Of a stretch of 8,202 nucleotides of DNA, positions 1 to 5,772 are shown piece after piece. Under the pieces are notes generated by a model. That model did no database searches. It was not told where the DNA came from and saw only the letters and a list, made by a program, of their open reading frames with translations. This stretch comes from CAXDRM01 sp963991775 (GTDB lineage: Bacteria; Pseudomonadota; Alphaproteobacteria; Rickettsiales; JABIRX01): assembly GCA_963991775.1 (NCBI GenBank), contig CAXDRM010000065.1:1-8202 (forward strand). The letters are read 5' to 3'. Position 1 is the first letter of the stretch; each line of letters begins with the position of its first letter. Made by a program: the position numbers and the translations under genes.

Positions 1-35
1 AGTAAAGCGGAGTCAATCCCACCCCATCCACCATT
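1..35. repeat. 35-bp direct repeat, left copy
   Basis: These 35 bases are identical to 2494-2528. The left copy starts at the window edge, so the true repeat may be longer. Identity stops at base 36, where sequence belonging to the IS481 remnant appears to begin, suggesting that the insertion sequence cut into a copy of this repeat. Read on the minus strand, both copies encode the same peptide, NGGWGGIDSALL, in the frame that stays open at 2424-2546. This suggests a dispersed, formerly coding repeat family. The pair brackets the IS remnant, abi and fic genes. Confidence 0.85.
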
Positions 36-43
36 TCAGAAAG

Positions 44-93
44 GTCCGTTCCGGACACATGGGTTACAGAATATTCCGATCACATGGGTTACA
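44..93. repeat. IS end: paired 13-mers and small palindrome
   Basis: CACATGGGTTACA occurs at 56-68 and again at 81-93, a 25-bp period, next to a GTCCG/CGGAC inverted repeat with a 3-nt loop at 44-56. Two spaced copies of one short motif at an element end are typical of transposase binding sites, and that is the likely role here. The transposase stop codon (TAA, minus strand, 91-89) lies inside the inner copy, so coding sequence and terminal sequence overlap. Confidence 0.6.
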
Positions 94-262
94 CTTTAGA
101 CAATAAAAAAGGGTTATCTAAAGGTTCAACACGACATGTGTCTTCATCAAAATATCCTAAATCATATTTCATAAAAGATACAAGCCATATTTTATCTGCT
201 ACCTCTCTTATCCCGACACTCTGACCTGCAAATGCTCTGCTTAGACTTACTTTCTTCTTTTT
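89..262 (-). pseudogene. IS481-family transposase, C-terminal fragment
   Basis: The conserved transposase-like residues run from about KVSLSRAFAGQSVGIREV through IWLVSFMKYDLGYFDED to VEPLDNPF, ending at the stop codon at 91-89. This is the C-terminal tail found after the DDE integrase core in IS481-family transposases (typical tail: FAGQ-VG-REV-D-IWLVSFMDYDLGYFD). The catalytic core and the N-terminal helix-turn-helix are missing. An ATG at 280-278 makes it look like a 63-residue ORF, but the first eight or so residues come from the neighbouring abi gene read in another frame, so this is not a functional small protein. Recognition is from motif memory, not a database search. Confidence 0.75.
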
Positions 263-1012
263 TTGAGTATTTTCGTTCATAAAAATTTAACAAAAATAAA
301 CCAACGGATGAAACTGAATTAATTAAAAATTGAGCATATAAAGGATCATCAATTACATAATCATCTTCTAATTTGCCATGAGATTCTATTGTATGGTTAC
401 TTCTTAAGTTCTCAATAGCTTGAGCTGTTTTTAGTAATCCACTTCCAATATTTCGTATATCTGTAATTTCTGTTTCATTATGAGCAATCTTAAATTCTTT
501 TAAAATAGTTTGAGCCAGTTTGTATAATGTATCTTTTCGATTATAGTCTGGCTTTATATCTTTTAATATTCTTTTTATTATGGTTTCAAGTGCTGAATTT
601 GCTAATGCAATTGACTGTGATGGATCTTCATTTACCTTTTTAAAAGCATTCTCCAATACTGTATGAACATCTTTGTAACTATCAGCAACAATATCAATAA
701 TTTCAGGAACTGCATATATTATATTTGGAATTTGCACGCCCATATCAACTGATACTCGAAATAAAGTATCATCATCCATATTATTGAGTGTCTGCAGAAG
801 GTTAATTTCTGTGTTTTCTTTATCTTTATAAGCTATTTCGAATTAACTCCATTATAACCATTCCACCCTGTATTATCAATATCCGAAATGGGCTCTTGCC
901 ATCTCTTAATATAAAATGAAACTTTATTGTATGATTTATAGTTTTTCCATATCTCCTTTTCTGTTAAATCTATTATATTCATCACTTGTCTTGGTGAAGC
1001 TTTACTTTTCAT
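192..1012 (-). pseudogene. Abortive-infection (Abi_C-like) protein gene, frameshifted and 3'-disrupted
   Basis: Reading begins at ATG 1012-1010, only 2 nt after the fic stop, and runs 59 codons (MKSKASPRQVMNIIDLTEKE...) to TAG at 835-833. The adjacent frame opens at 842, just after a TAA at 845-843, and continues as FEIAYKDKENTEINLLQTLNNMDDD... to 192. One indel near 833-842 would rejoin them into a protein of about 250 residues. The second part resembles the Abi_C domain: SIALANSALETIIKRILKD, then DTLYKLAQTILKEF, then GLLKTAQAIENLRSN, then the closing ESHGK motif (canonical RN-x-HG). The ATG at 779 gives a shortened 195-residue ORF, but it is probably not the original start. From about 262 leftward the frame runs through IS481 DNA, adding a meaningless tail of roughly 20 residues. 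Abi_C proteins are associated with phage defence, although their biochemistry is largely undefined. A sequencing error at the frameshift is possible. Confidence 0.7.
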
Positions 1013-1014
1013 AA

Positions 1015-2073
1015 TTAATTCTGATTTATTTTAATTTGATAAACAACTCCCCTACCTTTACCAACTGATACAATCTTTTTCATCTGTACTAAATCTTTCA
1101 GCTTAACTTTTAAAGTATTGTAATTAGCACCAGATAATTTTTGAATATCCGAAACTGAAAGCGAATTGTGATTTTTAAGAATTTCTAAGATCTGCAAATG
1201 CAATTTATCAAAATTTTCTTGCAAAATTTTCTCAGCTTTAATTTTTTTCTCTAAATTATCTTTTTGTTTTTTTAAAGATTTTAGAAAAAATATTAACCAG
1301 TTCTCAAATTTGATTTTTTTGTTATCTAAAGTTTTTTGACAGTCTCTTAGGTTTTTGTAATAAAGATCTTTATTTTCCTCAATAATACTTTCTAGAGAGC
1401 TATATTGGATGTAGCTATAACCAAGCTTTAGTAATAATAAATTAGTTAAAATTCTTGATAACCTGCCATTACCATCTTGAAAAGGATGAATTGCTAAAAA
1501 TACTACAATAAAAATTCCAGTTACAATCAGTGGATGAGTTTCTTTTAGTTCCAAAGATTTATTAATCCAAACGGCTAAATCTGTCATTTTTATTGGAGTT
1601 TCAAATGGCGTGGCAGTTTTAAAAACAACTCCTATTTCTTTACCATTTTCATCAAAAGCAACGACATGATTGTCTAATTTTTTATATTCACCTCTATGAC
1701 GAATATCTTTAGAACTATGTTTCAATAAAATTGAGTGAAGTTGTTTAATATGATTTTCACTAATTTCTAAATCGTCAAAATTACTTAGGATCAAATCCAT
1801 TGCGTCAGAATAACCAGCAACTTCTTCTTCATCACGATTTTTAAATGATGTTTTATTGATATTAGAAAGCAAAGTTTCTACTTGAGCATCACTTAGTTTA
1901 ACACCTTCAATTCTTGTGCTTGAAGCAATTGATTCAATAGTTGCTGACTTTTTCAGCATTTTTAGACGATCAGGAGACAAACTGTTAATCGCTTGCCACC
2001 TGCCCTTAAATTCTTCTATTTCACTAATTAGATTTAAAATGTCGTTAGTGATCTTAGCCTCGTAATTTATCAT
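1015..2073 (-). CDS. Fic family protein (probable protein AMP transferase), class II
   Basis: The 352-residue product is full length for its class. The N-terminal part (about 1-110) is helical and carries an inhibitory-helix motif, S52-x3-E56-G57 in SSTRIEG, where the Glu normally blocks the ATP site. The Fic core (about 105-240) contains a flap region (GVVFKTATPFETP, 148-160) and the complete catalytic loop HPFQDGNGR at 196-204, with catalytic H196 and phosphate-binding G201-N202-G203-R204. The C-terminus (about 290-350) reads as a winged helix-turn-helix (LQILEILKNHNSLSVSDIQK). Known relatives transfer AMP from ATP to Ser, Thr or Tyr of target proteins in the cytosol, and are self-inhibited until the helix moves. 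It is the first gene of a leftward unit and ends 2 nt before the abi start, so the two were probably cotranscribed. The target is unknown. The shine-dalgarno region is weak, as elsewhere in the window. Confidence 0.9.
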   Translation of the reverse strand: MINYEAKITNDILNLISEIEEFKGRWQAINSLSPDRLKMLKKSATIESIASSTRIEGVKLSDAQVETLLSNINKTSFKNRDEEEVAGYSDAMDLILSNFDDLEISENHIKQLHSILLKHSSKDIRHRGEYKKLDNHVVAFDENGKEIGVVFKTATPFETPIKMTDLAVWINKSLELKETHPLIVTGIFIVVFLAIHPFQDGNGRLSRILTNLLLLKLGYSYIQYSSLESIIEENKDLYYKNLRDCQKTLDNKKIKFENWLIFFLKSLKKQKDNLEKKIKAEKILQENFDKLHLQILEILKNHNSLSVSDIQKLSGANYNTLKVKLKDLVQMKKIVSVGKGRGVVYQIKINQN

Positions 2074-2137
2074 AAATTAATCTTGTTTAAAATTTCTTAC
2101 ATAAGGCTAATTCATTAAGAATTAAATATCCACAAAA

Positions 2138-2157
2138 ATATCTAATTATATCTAATT
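2138..2157. repeat. Tandem 10-bp repeat upstream of fic
   Basis: ATATCTAATT occurs twice in perfect tandem. The minus strand across the junction contains TATAAT (2150-2145), a good -10 hexamer about 70 bp before the fic start. No matching -35 box is evident at normal spacing. The repeat could be an operator, possibly for the winged-helix domain of Fic, or chance in AT-rich DNA. Confidence 0.5.
2145..2150 (-). promoter_or_regulatory. Candidate -10 box for the fic-abi unit
   Basis: The minus strand reads TATAAT here, placing a transcription start roughly 60-65 nt upstream of the fic ATG. There is no convincing -35 element 16-18 bp further up, and AT-rich DNA produces this hexamer often, so the call rests on position and on its lying inside the tandem repeat. 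Confidence 0.3.
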
Positions 2158-2228
2158 AGTTTGCAAAGGATGCTTCTTACCTCAACAAGCACAAAAGTTC
2201 AAAATTTAAAGGACGACCCGAACAGGCT

Positions 2229-2345
2229 TTAAATCTTTGTAAATGCTGGCTTCATAAATTCGTCGAAAAGTTCATAAATTGCACCTTTTGTTCCACCATT
2301 CTTTTTTATTGAATCAGCGCATCTTTTTCCAAATCTTGCGCTCAT
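2229..2345 (-). other. Small coding-like frame (38 codons), probably a repeat fragment
   Basis: An ATG at 2345 opens a frame beginning MSARFGKRCADSIKKNGG, continuing to GAIYELFDEFMKPAFTKI and ending TAA at 2231-2229. No ribosome binding site precedes it. Its first part matches copy B of the 45-bp repeat in frame, after which the two diverge completely. I do not recognise a family. It is more likely the relic of a larger coding sequence, or a repeat unit, than an expressed small protein. Confidence 0.3.
2293..2337. repeat. Diverged 45-bp repeat, copy A
   Basis: It pairs with copy B at 2521-2565. The outer 15 bp (CCACCATTCTTTTTT) and the last 17 bp (ATCTTTTTCCAAATCTT) are identical in both, while the 13 bp between them are unrelated but of equal length. 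On the minus strand both copies read RFGKR...KKNGG in the same frame, which suggests a coding origin. Confidence 0.75.
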
Positions 2346-2453
2346 TTACCAGCGTGCAAACTTCGCACTGCGCTTCGAAAAAATCTACACTAATTCAATA
2401 AAAAACATAATTATACAAACCCACTATATATAAAAAAATTGGTTTGACAGCAA

Positions 2454-2470
2454 GCAAACTAAGAGTTTGC
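2454..2470. repeat. Perfect hairpin (7-bp stem, 3-nt loop)
   Basis: GCAAACT-AAG-AGTTTGC forms a perfect inverted repeat. It is not followed by a T run on either strand, so it is unlikely to be an intrinsic terminator. It lies within the coding-like repeat block, 24 bp before the 35-bp repeat. Confidence 0.55.
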
Positions 2471-2483
2471 GCAGATGCGACGA

Positions 2484-2501
2484 GCATTTACGAAGTAAAG
2501 C
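2484..2501. repeat. Short hairpin overlapping the 35-bp repeat
   Basis: TTTAC-GAA-GTAAA (2487-2499) is a 5-bp stem that can be extended by GC/GC after one bulged A (2486). Its right arm lies inside the 35-bp repeat, so the left half of the hairpin is probably part of the wider repeat unit. Confidence 0.4.
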
Positions 2502-2528
2502 GGAGTCAATCCCACCCCATCCACCATT
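2494..2528. repeat. 35-bp direct repeat, right copy
   Basis: Exact copy of bases 1-35. It overlaps copy B of the 45-bp repeat (2521-2565) and is followed by a T-rich stretch. Its last part, ending CCCATCCACCA, superficially resembles a tRNA 3' end, but no tRNA body precedes it and the T-arm does not pair. The minus-strand reading frame through it is open. Confidence 0.85.
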
Positions 2529-2565
2529 CTTTTTTGATATAAATATTTATCTTTTTCCAAATCTT
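2521..2565. repeat. Diverged 45-bp repeat, copy B
   Basis: Partner of 2293-2337 in the same orientation, 228 bp to the right. Both ends are identical to copy A and the central 13 bp differ. Here the minus-strand frame has a stop (TAA 2549-2547) directly after RFGKR, so this copy cannot encode the same peptide as copy A without interruption. Confidence 0.75.
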
Positions 2566-2704
2566 CTTACTTGATTTTTATCCGAATAGCTTTATGTCCT
2601 ATTTAGTCAATATTGAATAATATTCTTGATAATTAATGTGTTAAGTAATTAAAAAGAAAGAAGTAGGATTTTTTCAGATGGTTTAACTTTAAAATTTATG
2701 TAAA

Positions 2705-3946
2705 ATGTCAAAAAATAATACAGAATCTAGATCAACAGACGGATCAGAAGCGATAACAGTTAATCCGCCTTTTCCAAACTTAAAAGAGTTAATAGGCACA
2801 GGACCAACTATTAATGATGCGGCAAAAATGATATATTCTTCATATGTTACAGATTTAGTTGCTCATGATGATGGGAGAAAAGTTCCAATAGTTGATGCAA
2901 GATCTCATTACCCAAGTTTTGATTATAAAATGATAAATGATTTTATAAATGGGCAAGATAGAAAATGGGATTTTATAAAATCTGCAGAAGTAGAGCATGG
3001 GGGATATTGCACCTTATTTAGAGATAAAGAAACAGAAAAATGTGTATTTTGTATTATAGGTCTGGAAGATTATCCTGTATCCCAAACAGTTAAGGACTTA
3101 TTACCAGGAGCATGTGTTTTTTTGGGTAGAGAAAGTCTGCAAACTCCTTCTCTTATGAACAAATTTAAAGAGTGGCAGGCAGAACATAATATAGAGTATG
3201 TTATAGGGCAATCTCTAGGAACTGGACCTGCTACTTATATAGGTGCACTAACTGGACTTAAAACCTATTTAATAGAACCAGCAGGTACTTATGTTGACCC
3301 TATTTTTAAGTCTAAATTAAATAAAAATGCAGAAAATATGCCAAAATTAAGCTCTGCAGAGATTGAAAAAAATATAAAAGAAAATTTCATTAATCTTTTT
3401 GCATTTCCCAATATATGGAATTTATCTGGGAATTATGTTGGAGCAGCAGGAGGTAATAATTATTTTCTGACGCCAAGAGATGGTAAACGACCATCGGAAA
3501 TAGCTATTTCTTGCGATTTCTTAAGGAATAACCAATTACATAGTCATGCTATGAACCGTGTAATGGGTGGTAGGGAAAACAATTCTTTTTCTATGGAACC
3601 AGGTAAATATGGTTTTGCTAATTGTGAAATAGGCGAAGATATTTCTTATGCGCCTTTGTTGCCACAAAAAAGTATTAAGGGTGCAATGGCCCAAGGATAT
3701 GGAAATCCTAAGTCCTATGCATGGAATTCTTTCAAAGAAAAATTTGGTGAAAAAGCACCTGAACCAGCCTTATTTTGTGCTAGCTTGTTTTGTTGTATTC
3801 CTTGCAGCCCAAAGGAGGATCCTTTAAAACTCTATCATGTAGAAGCAAATGGCGAAGTAAACCTTCACAGAGAAACATCAGAAAAATATTTCGAAGCTAT
3901 AAAATTACAAGAGGAGAATTTAAAATCACAGGGCATGGAAAGATAA
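2705..3946 (+). CDS. Lipase-like alpha/beta-hydrolase fold protein, putative effector
   Basis: The 413-residue product has no signal peptide or clear membrane helix. The region VIGQSLGTGPATYIGALTGLK (starting at 167) has the form of an alpha/beta-hydrolase nucleophile elbow after a beta strand, with G168-Q-S170-L-G172 matching GxSxG. The following YLIEPAG (188-194) resembles the strand after the elbow in lipase (class 3)-like proteins. H281 in HSHAMNRVM is a plausible catalytic His, and the acidic member is uncertain (E191 or D198). A cysteine cluster, FCASLFCCIPCSP (357-369, with C358, C363, C364 and C367), lies in a hydrophobic patch near the C-terminus. If the fold call holds, the enzyme would hydrolyse an ester or phospholipid. 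Isoleucine ATA and arginine AGA codons seem more frequent here than in the export genes downstream, hinting at separate origin. The start at 2705 has no good ribosome binding site. An ATG at 2678 is in frame but meets TAA two codons later. Family assignment is tentative. Confidence 0.5.
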   Translation: MSKNNTESRSTDGSEAITVNPPFPNLKELIGTGPTINDAAKMIYSSYVTDLVAHDDGRKVPIVDARSHYPSFDYKMINDFINGQDRKWDFIKSAEVEHGGYCTLFRDKETEKCVFCIIGLEDYPVSQTVKDLLPGACVFLGRESLQTPSLMNKFKEWQAEHNIEYVIGQSLGTGPATYIGALTGLKTYLIEPAGTYVDPIFKSKLNKNAENMPKLSSAEIEKNIKENFINLFAFPNIWNLSGNYVGAAGGNNYFLTPRDGKRPSEIAISCDFLRNNQLHSHAMNRVMGGRENNSFSMEPGKYGFANCEIGEDISYAPLLPQKSIKGAMAQGYGNPKSYAWNSFKEKFGEKAPEPALFCASLFCCIPCSPKEDPLKLYHVEANGEVNLHRETSEKYFEAIKLQEENLKSQGMER

Positions 3947-3980
3947 TTTAATTAAGTGATTTCATACCATTGAGTATTTG

Positions 3981-4014
3981 CAAAAATTAACAATAAGTAA
4001 GTTGTAAATTTTTG
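3981..4014. terminator. AT-rich hairpin after the lipase-like gene, possible weak terminator
   Basis: The arms CAAAAATTAACAA (3981-3993) and TTGTAAATTTTTG (4002-4014) pair over 13 positions with one mismatch, around an 8-nt loop. The hairpin lies 35 bp after the lipase-like stop and 65 bp before the ABC gene. It contains a T run in its own right arm but no strong U tract after it, so termination would be weak at best. It may separate the lipase-like gene from the export operon. Confidence 0.35.
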
Positions 4015-4078
4015 ATAAAAATGGCTTTATATTGGAGAAAATTTTTATAAAATACTAAATATTATAGCTAAGCTTAAT

Positions 4079-5764
4079 ATGCAAAATGAGACCACAGAGA
4101 GAAAAAGATATAAACCCTTCGCCAATGATATTAGTGATGCAAAATTTGGCAAATATTTAATCCGCATTCTGGCCGCTGATAAAAAAATCTTTTTTGTGGC
4201 AATCACCTACGGTATCATTATTGGTTTACTGACTCTTTCGGCGCCAGTATCAGTACAGCTACTGATTAACTCACTATCTTTCACAGGAATTTTTGAACCC
4301 ATCCTGGTGTTAGGTATCATCTTACTTATTCTAGTTTCACTTTATGGCTTGATGAATATCTTACAATTAGTAATTGCCGAGACTTTTCAAAGAAGATTCT
4401 TCTCACGTATGAGCGGCGAAATAGGCATGCTCCTACTCAACGCAGATCATCAAAGCTTTGAAAAAGCCAATCAAGTAGAATTAGTGAATCGCTTTTTAGA
4501 AACTACCACGATTCAAAAAACTATGACTATCTTACTTAGTAAAAGTTTCGTGATTCTCTTCCAGTCAATTGCAGGTTTATTGCTGATCGCTTTTTATCAT
4601 CCCTTTTTCTTGATGTTCACTTTTTTGATTCCTTTATCCGTGATTTATATTTGGAAAAGCTTTGCTCCTAAAGCGGTGTTACATGCTTTTGGTGAAAGTA
4701 GAAAAAAATATGATCTGGTTAGTTTTTTAGAAGATGTAGCTAATAACCAAATAATCTTCAAATCACAACATGGTCGTGATTATGCCAAAGAAAAAATCAA
4801 TTTACTGACCGGAAATTATCTAGAAGAAAGAGCTTTGCATTTTCGTAAGCTTTTCTCGCAAGTATCATTATTTTATATCTTATATGCTTTTGCTACTACA
4901 TTATTATTGATCTTAGGTGGTTGGTTAGTTTTAAGAGGACAGCTCACTATTGGTCAATTAGTAGCTTCTGAATTAGTGATCTCTGCTATCTTATTCAATA
5001 TTTCAAATTTGGGTCAGGATTTCGAAAATTTCTATCAAATTATCGCTTCTTCAGAAAAATTATCACAATTTCATAATATTCCAGCCGAGTCGCAAAAAGG
5101 TAAGCTTAAACTAGATAAATTTGAAGAAATGCGATTTGATAATGTGACCTGCCATTATTTGCGCAATGAATTCAAATTCAATTTTAAATTCTGTAACAAT
5201 AAAAACTATCTGGTTTTAACGCATGGCTATTCTACCAAAAAAATTATCATTGAAACCATGCTCGGTTTCATGCCGATAATTTCAGGAGAATTTAGCATCA
5301 ATAAAACTGATATCAAAAAATATGATAAATATCAGTTGCGTTCACATATTGCAGTAATAGATAATAGCCCATTACTTGAAGGTACTTTGCGTGAATATCT
5401 TACTTTCAATAATCCTAATATTTCTGATAATTATATCCTGAAAATTCTTGAGGATTTTGAGCTAACCGATTTGATTCTTGCTTCACAAAAAGGTTTAGAT
5501 TTAATGGTGATACCTTCTGGCTGGCCTTTTTCTGGAGGTGAAAAAATCATCTTAAAAATTGTTAGAGCATTAATTCAAAAACCGCAAATTATAATTGCTA
5601 CAGAAGCGCTAGATATGCTAGCTCCTGAAACTAGAGTAAAAGCTCTGGAATATTTAACCTCACAAGAGCAAGCAAGTTTCATTTATTTTGCTAATCGTGA
5701 TGATGATAAAAAAGCTTTTGATGAAACATTATTTATCGATAAAACTTCAAGCCGTAAAAAATAG
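4079..5764 (+). CDS. Type I secretion ABC transporter (fused membrane and degenerate ATP-binding domains)
   Basis: The 561-residue product has the layout of a type I secretion/exporter half-transporter. A membrane domain occupies about 25-330, with hydrophobic segments near 37-65, 72-101, 153-192 and 262-310. A nucleotide-binding domain (NBD) follows at about 345-555. There is no N-terminal C39 peptidase domain. The ABC signature is present (FSGGE, 484-488, before IVRALIQKPQ), as is the glutamate of Walker B (E509). The P-loop region reads THGYSTKK (381-388) instead of GxxGxGK(S/T), the Walker B Asp is T508, the Q-loop Gln appears to be N429, and the H-loop His is N539. The NBD fold is retained but ATP hydrolysis by this subunit alone is doubtful. 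It is the first gene of an operon with a HlyD adaptor 8 nt downstream and a TolC-type channel. It would sit in the inner membrane and accept the substrate. No strong Shine-Dalgarno sequence precedes the ATG. Confidence 0.85.
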   Translation: MQNETTERKRYKPFANDISDAKFGKYLIRILAADKKIFFVAITYGIIIGLLTLSAPVSVQLLINSLSFTGIFEPILVLGIILLILVSLYGLMNILQLVIAETFQRRFFSRMSGEIGMLLLNADHQSFEKANQVELVNRFLETTTIQKTMTILLSKSFVILFQSIAGLLLIAFYHPFFLMFTFLIPLSVIYIWKSFAPKAVLHAFGESRKKYDLVSFLEDVANNQIIFKSQHGRDYAKEKINLLTGNYLEERALHFRKLFSQVSLFYILYAFATTLLLILGGWLVLRGQLTIGQLVASELVISAILFNISNLGQDFENFYQIIASSEKLSQFHNIPAESQKGKLKLDKFEEMRFDNVTCHYLRNEFKFNFKFCNNKNYLVLTHGYSTKKIIIETMLGFMPIISGEFSINKTDIKKYDKYQLRSHIAVIDNSPLLEGTLREYLTFNNPNISDNYILKILEDFELTDLILASQKGLDLMVIPSGWPFSGGEKIILKIVRALIQKPQIIIATEALDMLAPETRVKALEYLTSQEQASFIYFANRDDDKKAFDETLFIDKTSSRKK

Positions 5765-5766
5765 GA
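5763..5766 (+). promoter_or_regulatory. Ribosome binding site of the HlyD gene, overlapping the upstream stop
   Basis: AGGA lies 6 nt before the ATG at 5773 and shares bases with the TAG stop of the ABC gene (5762-5764). This arrangement favours translational coupling and supports the chosen start. Confidence 0.55.
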
Positions 5767-5772
5767 TAGCTA

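Larger units (their letters stand above)
36..262 (-). mobile_element. IS481-family insertion sequence remnant (right end only)
   Basis: This is the 3' end of an insertion sequence oriented leftward. It holds the last 55 or so codons of an IS481-type transposase followed by the element's end. The end carries two copies of the 13-mer CACATGGGTTACA (56-68 and 81-93) and a small inverted repeat GTCCG-TTC-CGGAC (44-56). ACCCATGTGTCCGGA-type termini are familiar from IS481-group elements. The left end and most of the transposase are absent, so the element cannot move by itself. Boundaries are inferred: the outer one from the point where the 35-bp repeat diverges (36), the inner one from where transposase-like residues begin (about 253-265). 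Confidence 0.7.
2424..2546 (-). other. Coding-like open frame without start codon (40 codons), repeat relic
   Basis: The frame opens after TAA at 2549-2547 and reads IFISKKNGGWGGIDSALLRK, then CSSHLRKLLVCLLSNQFFYI, ending TAG at 2426-2424. It has no ATG. The part encoded by the 35-bp repeat (NGGWGGIDSALL) also occurs at the left edge of the window. The phrase resembles short tails I associate with hypothetical proteins in rickettsial genomes, but I cannot confirm that here. It is best treated as part of a dispersed repeat. Confidence 0.35.
2074..2704. other. 631-bp intergenic region between divergent fic and lipase-like genes
   Basis: No convincing gene is present. From left to right it holds the fic upstream region with a tandem 10-bp repeat (2138-2157), two TTCATAAATT copies 20 bp apart (2251-2260 and 2271-2280), a 38-codon minus-strand frame (2345-2229), a patch of relatively higher G+C (2325-2375), a second minus-strand open frame (2546-2424), two hairpins (2454-2470 and 2484-2501), the 35-bp repeat (2494-2528), and AT-rich DNA leading to the gene at 2705. 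No strong promoter for that gene could be picked out. Confidence 0.7.

Noticed and set aside
192..779. Abi-like gene as an intact 195-residue protein starting at 779
   Set aside because: Related sequence continues upstream in the same frame to 842 and then in another frame to an ATG at 1012 next to fic, and the last 20 or so residues come from IS DNA. A broken gene explains this better.
2251..2280. CRISPR-like spacing of TTCATAAATT
   Set aside because: There are only two copies, 10 bp long with a 10-bp spacer, far too short and few for a CRISPR array.
2494..2523. tRNA or tmRNA 3' end (sequence ends CCCATCCACCA)
   Set aside because: The T-arm region does not form a stem with the bases before it, the T-loop lacks the TTC motif, and there is no tRNA body or matching 5' acceptor strand upstream. 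The reverse strand is an open coding-like frame.
2678..2686. Upstream start for the lipase-like gene (ATG at 2678, in frame, with AGGA-like bases before it)
   Set aside because: It meets TAA two codons later, so it cannot extend the protein. A leader mini-frame is possible but unsupported.
2705..3946. RTX-type type I secretion substrate
   Set aside because: No glycine- and aspartate-rich nonapeptide repeats are present, so substrate status for the adjacent exporter rests on location alone.
4012..4065. Promoter of the export operon (TTGATA at 4012 with TATTAT at 4060)
   Set aside because: The spacing is far from 17 bp and no other pair of hexamers fits; AT-rich DNA gives many such matches by chance.
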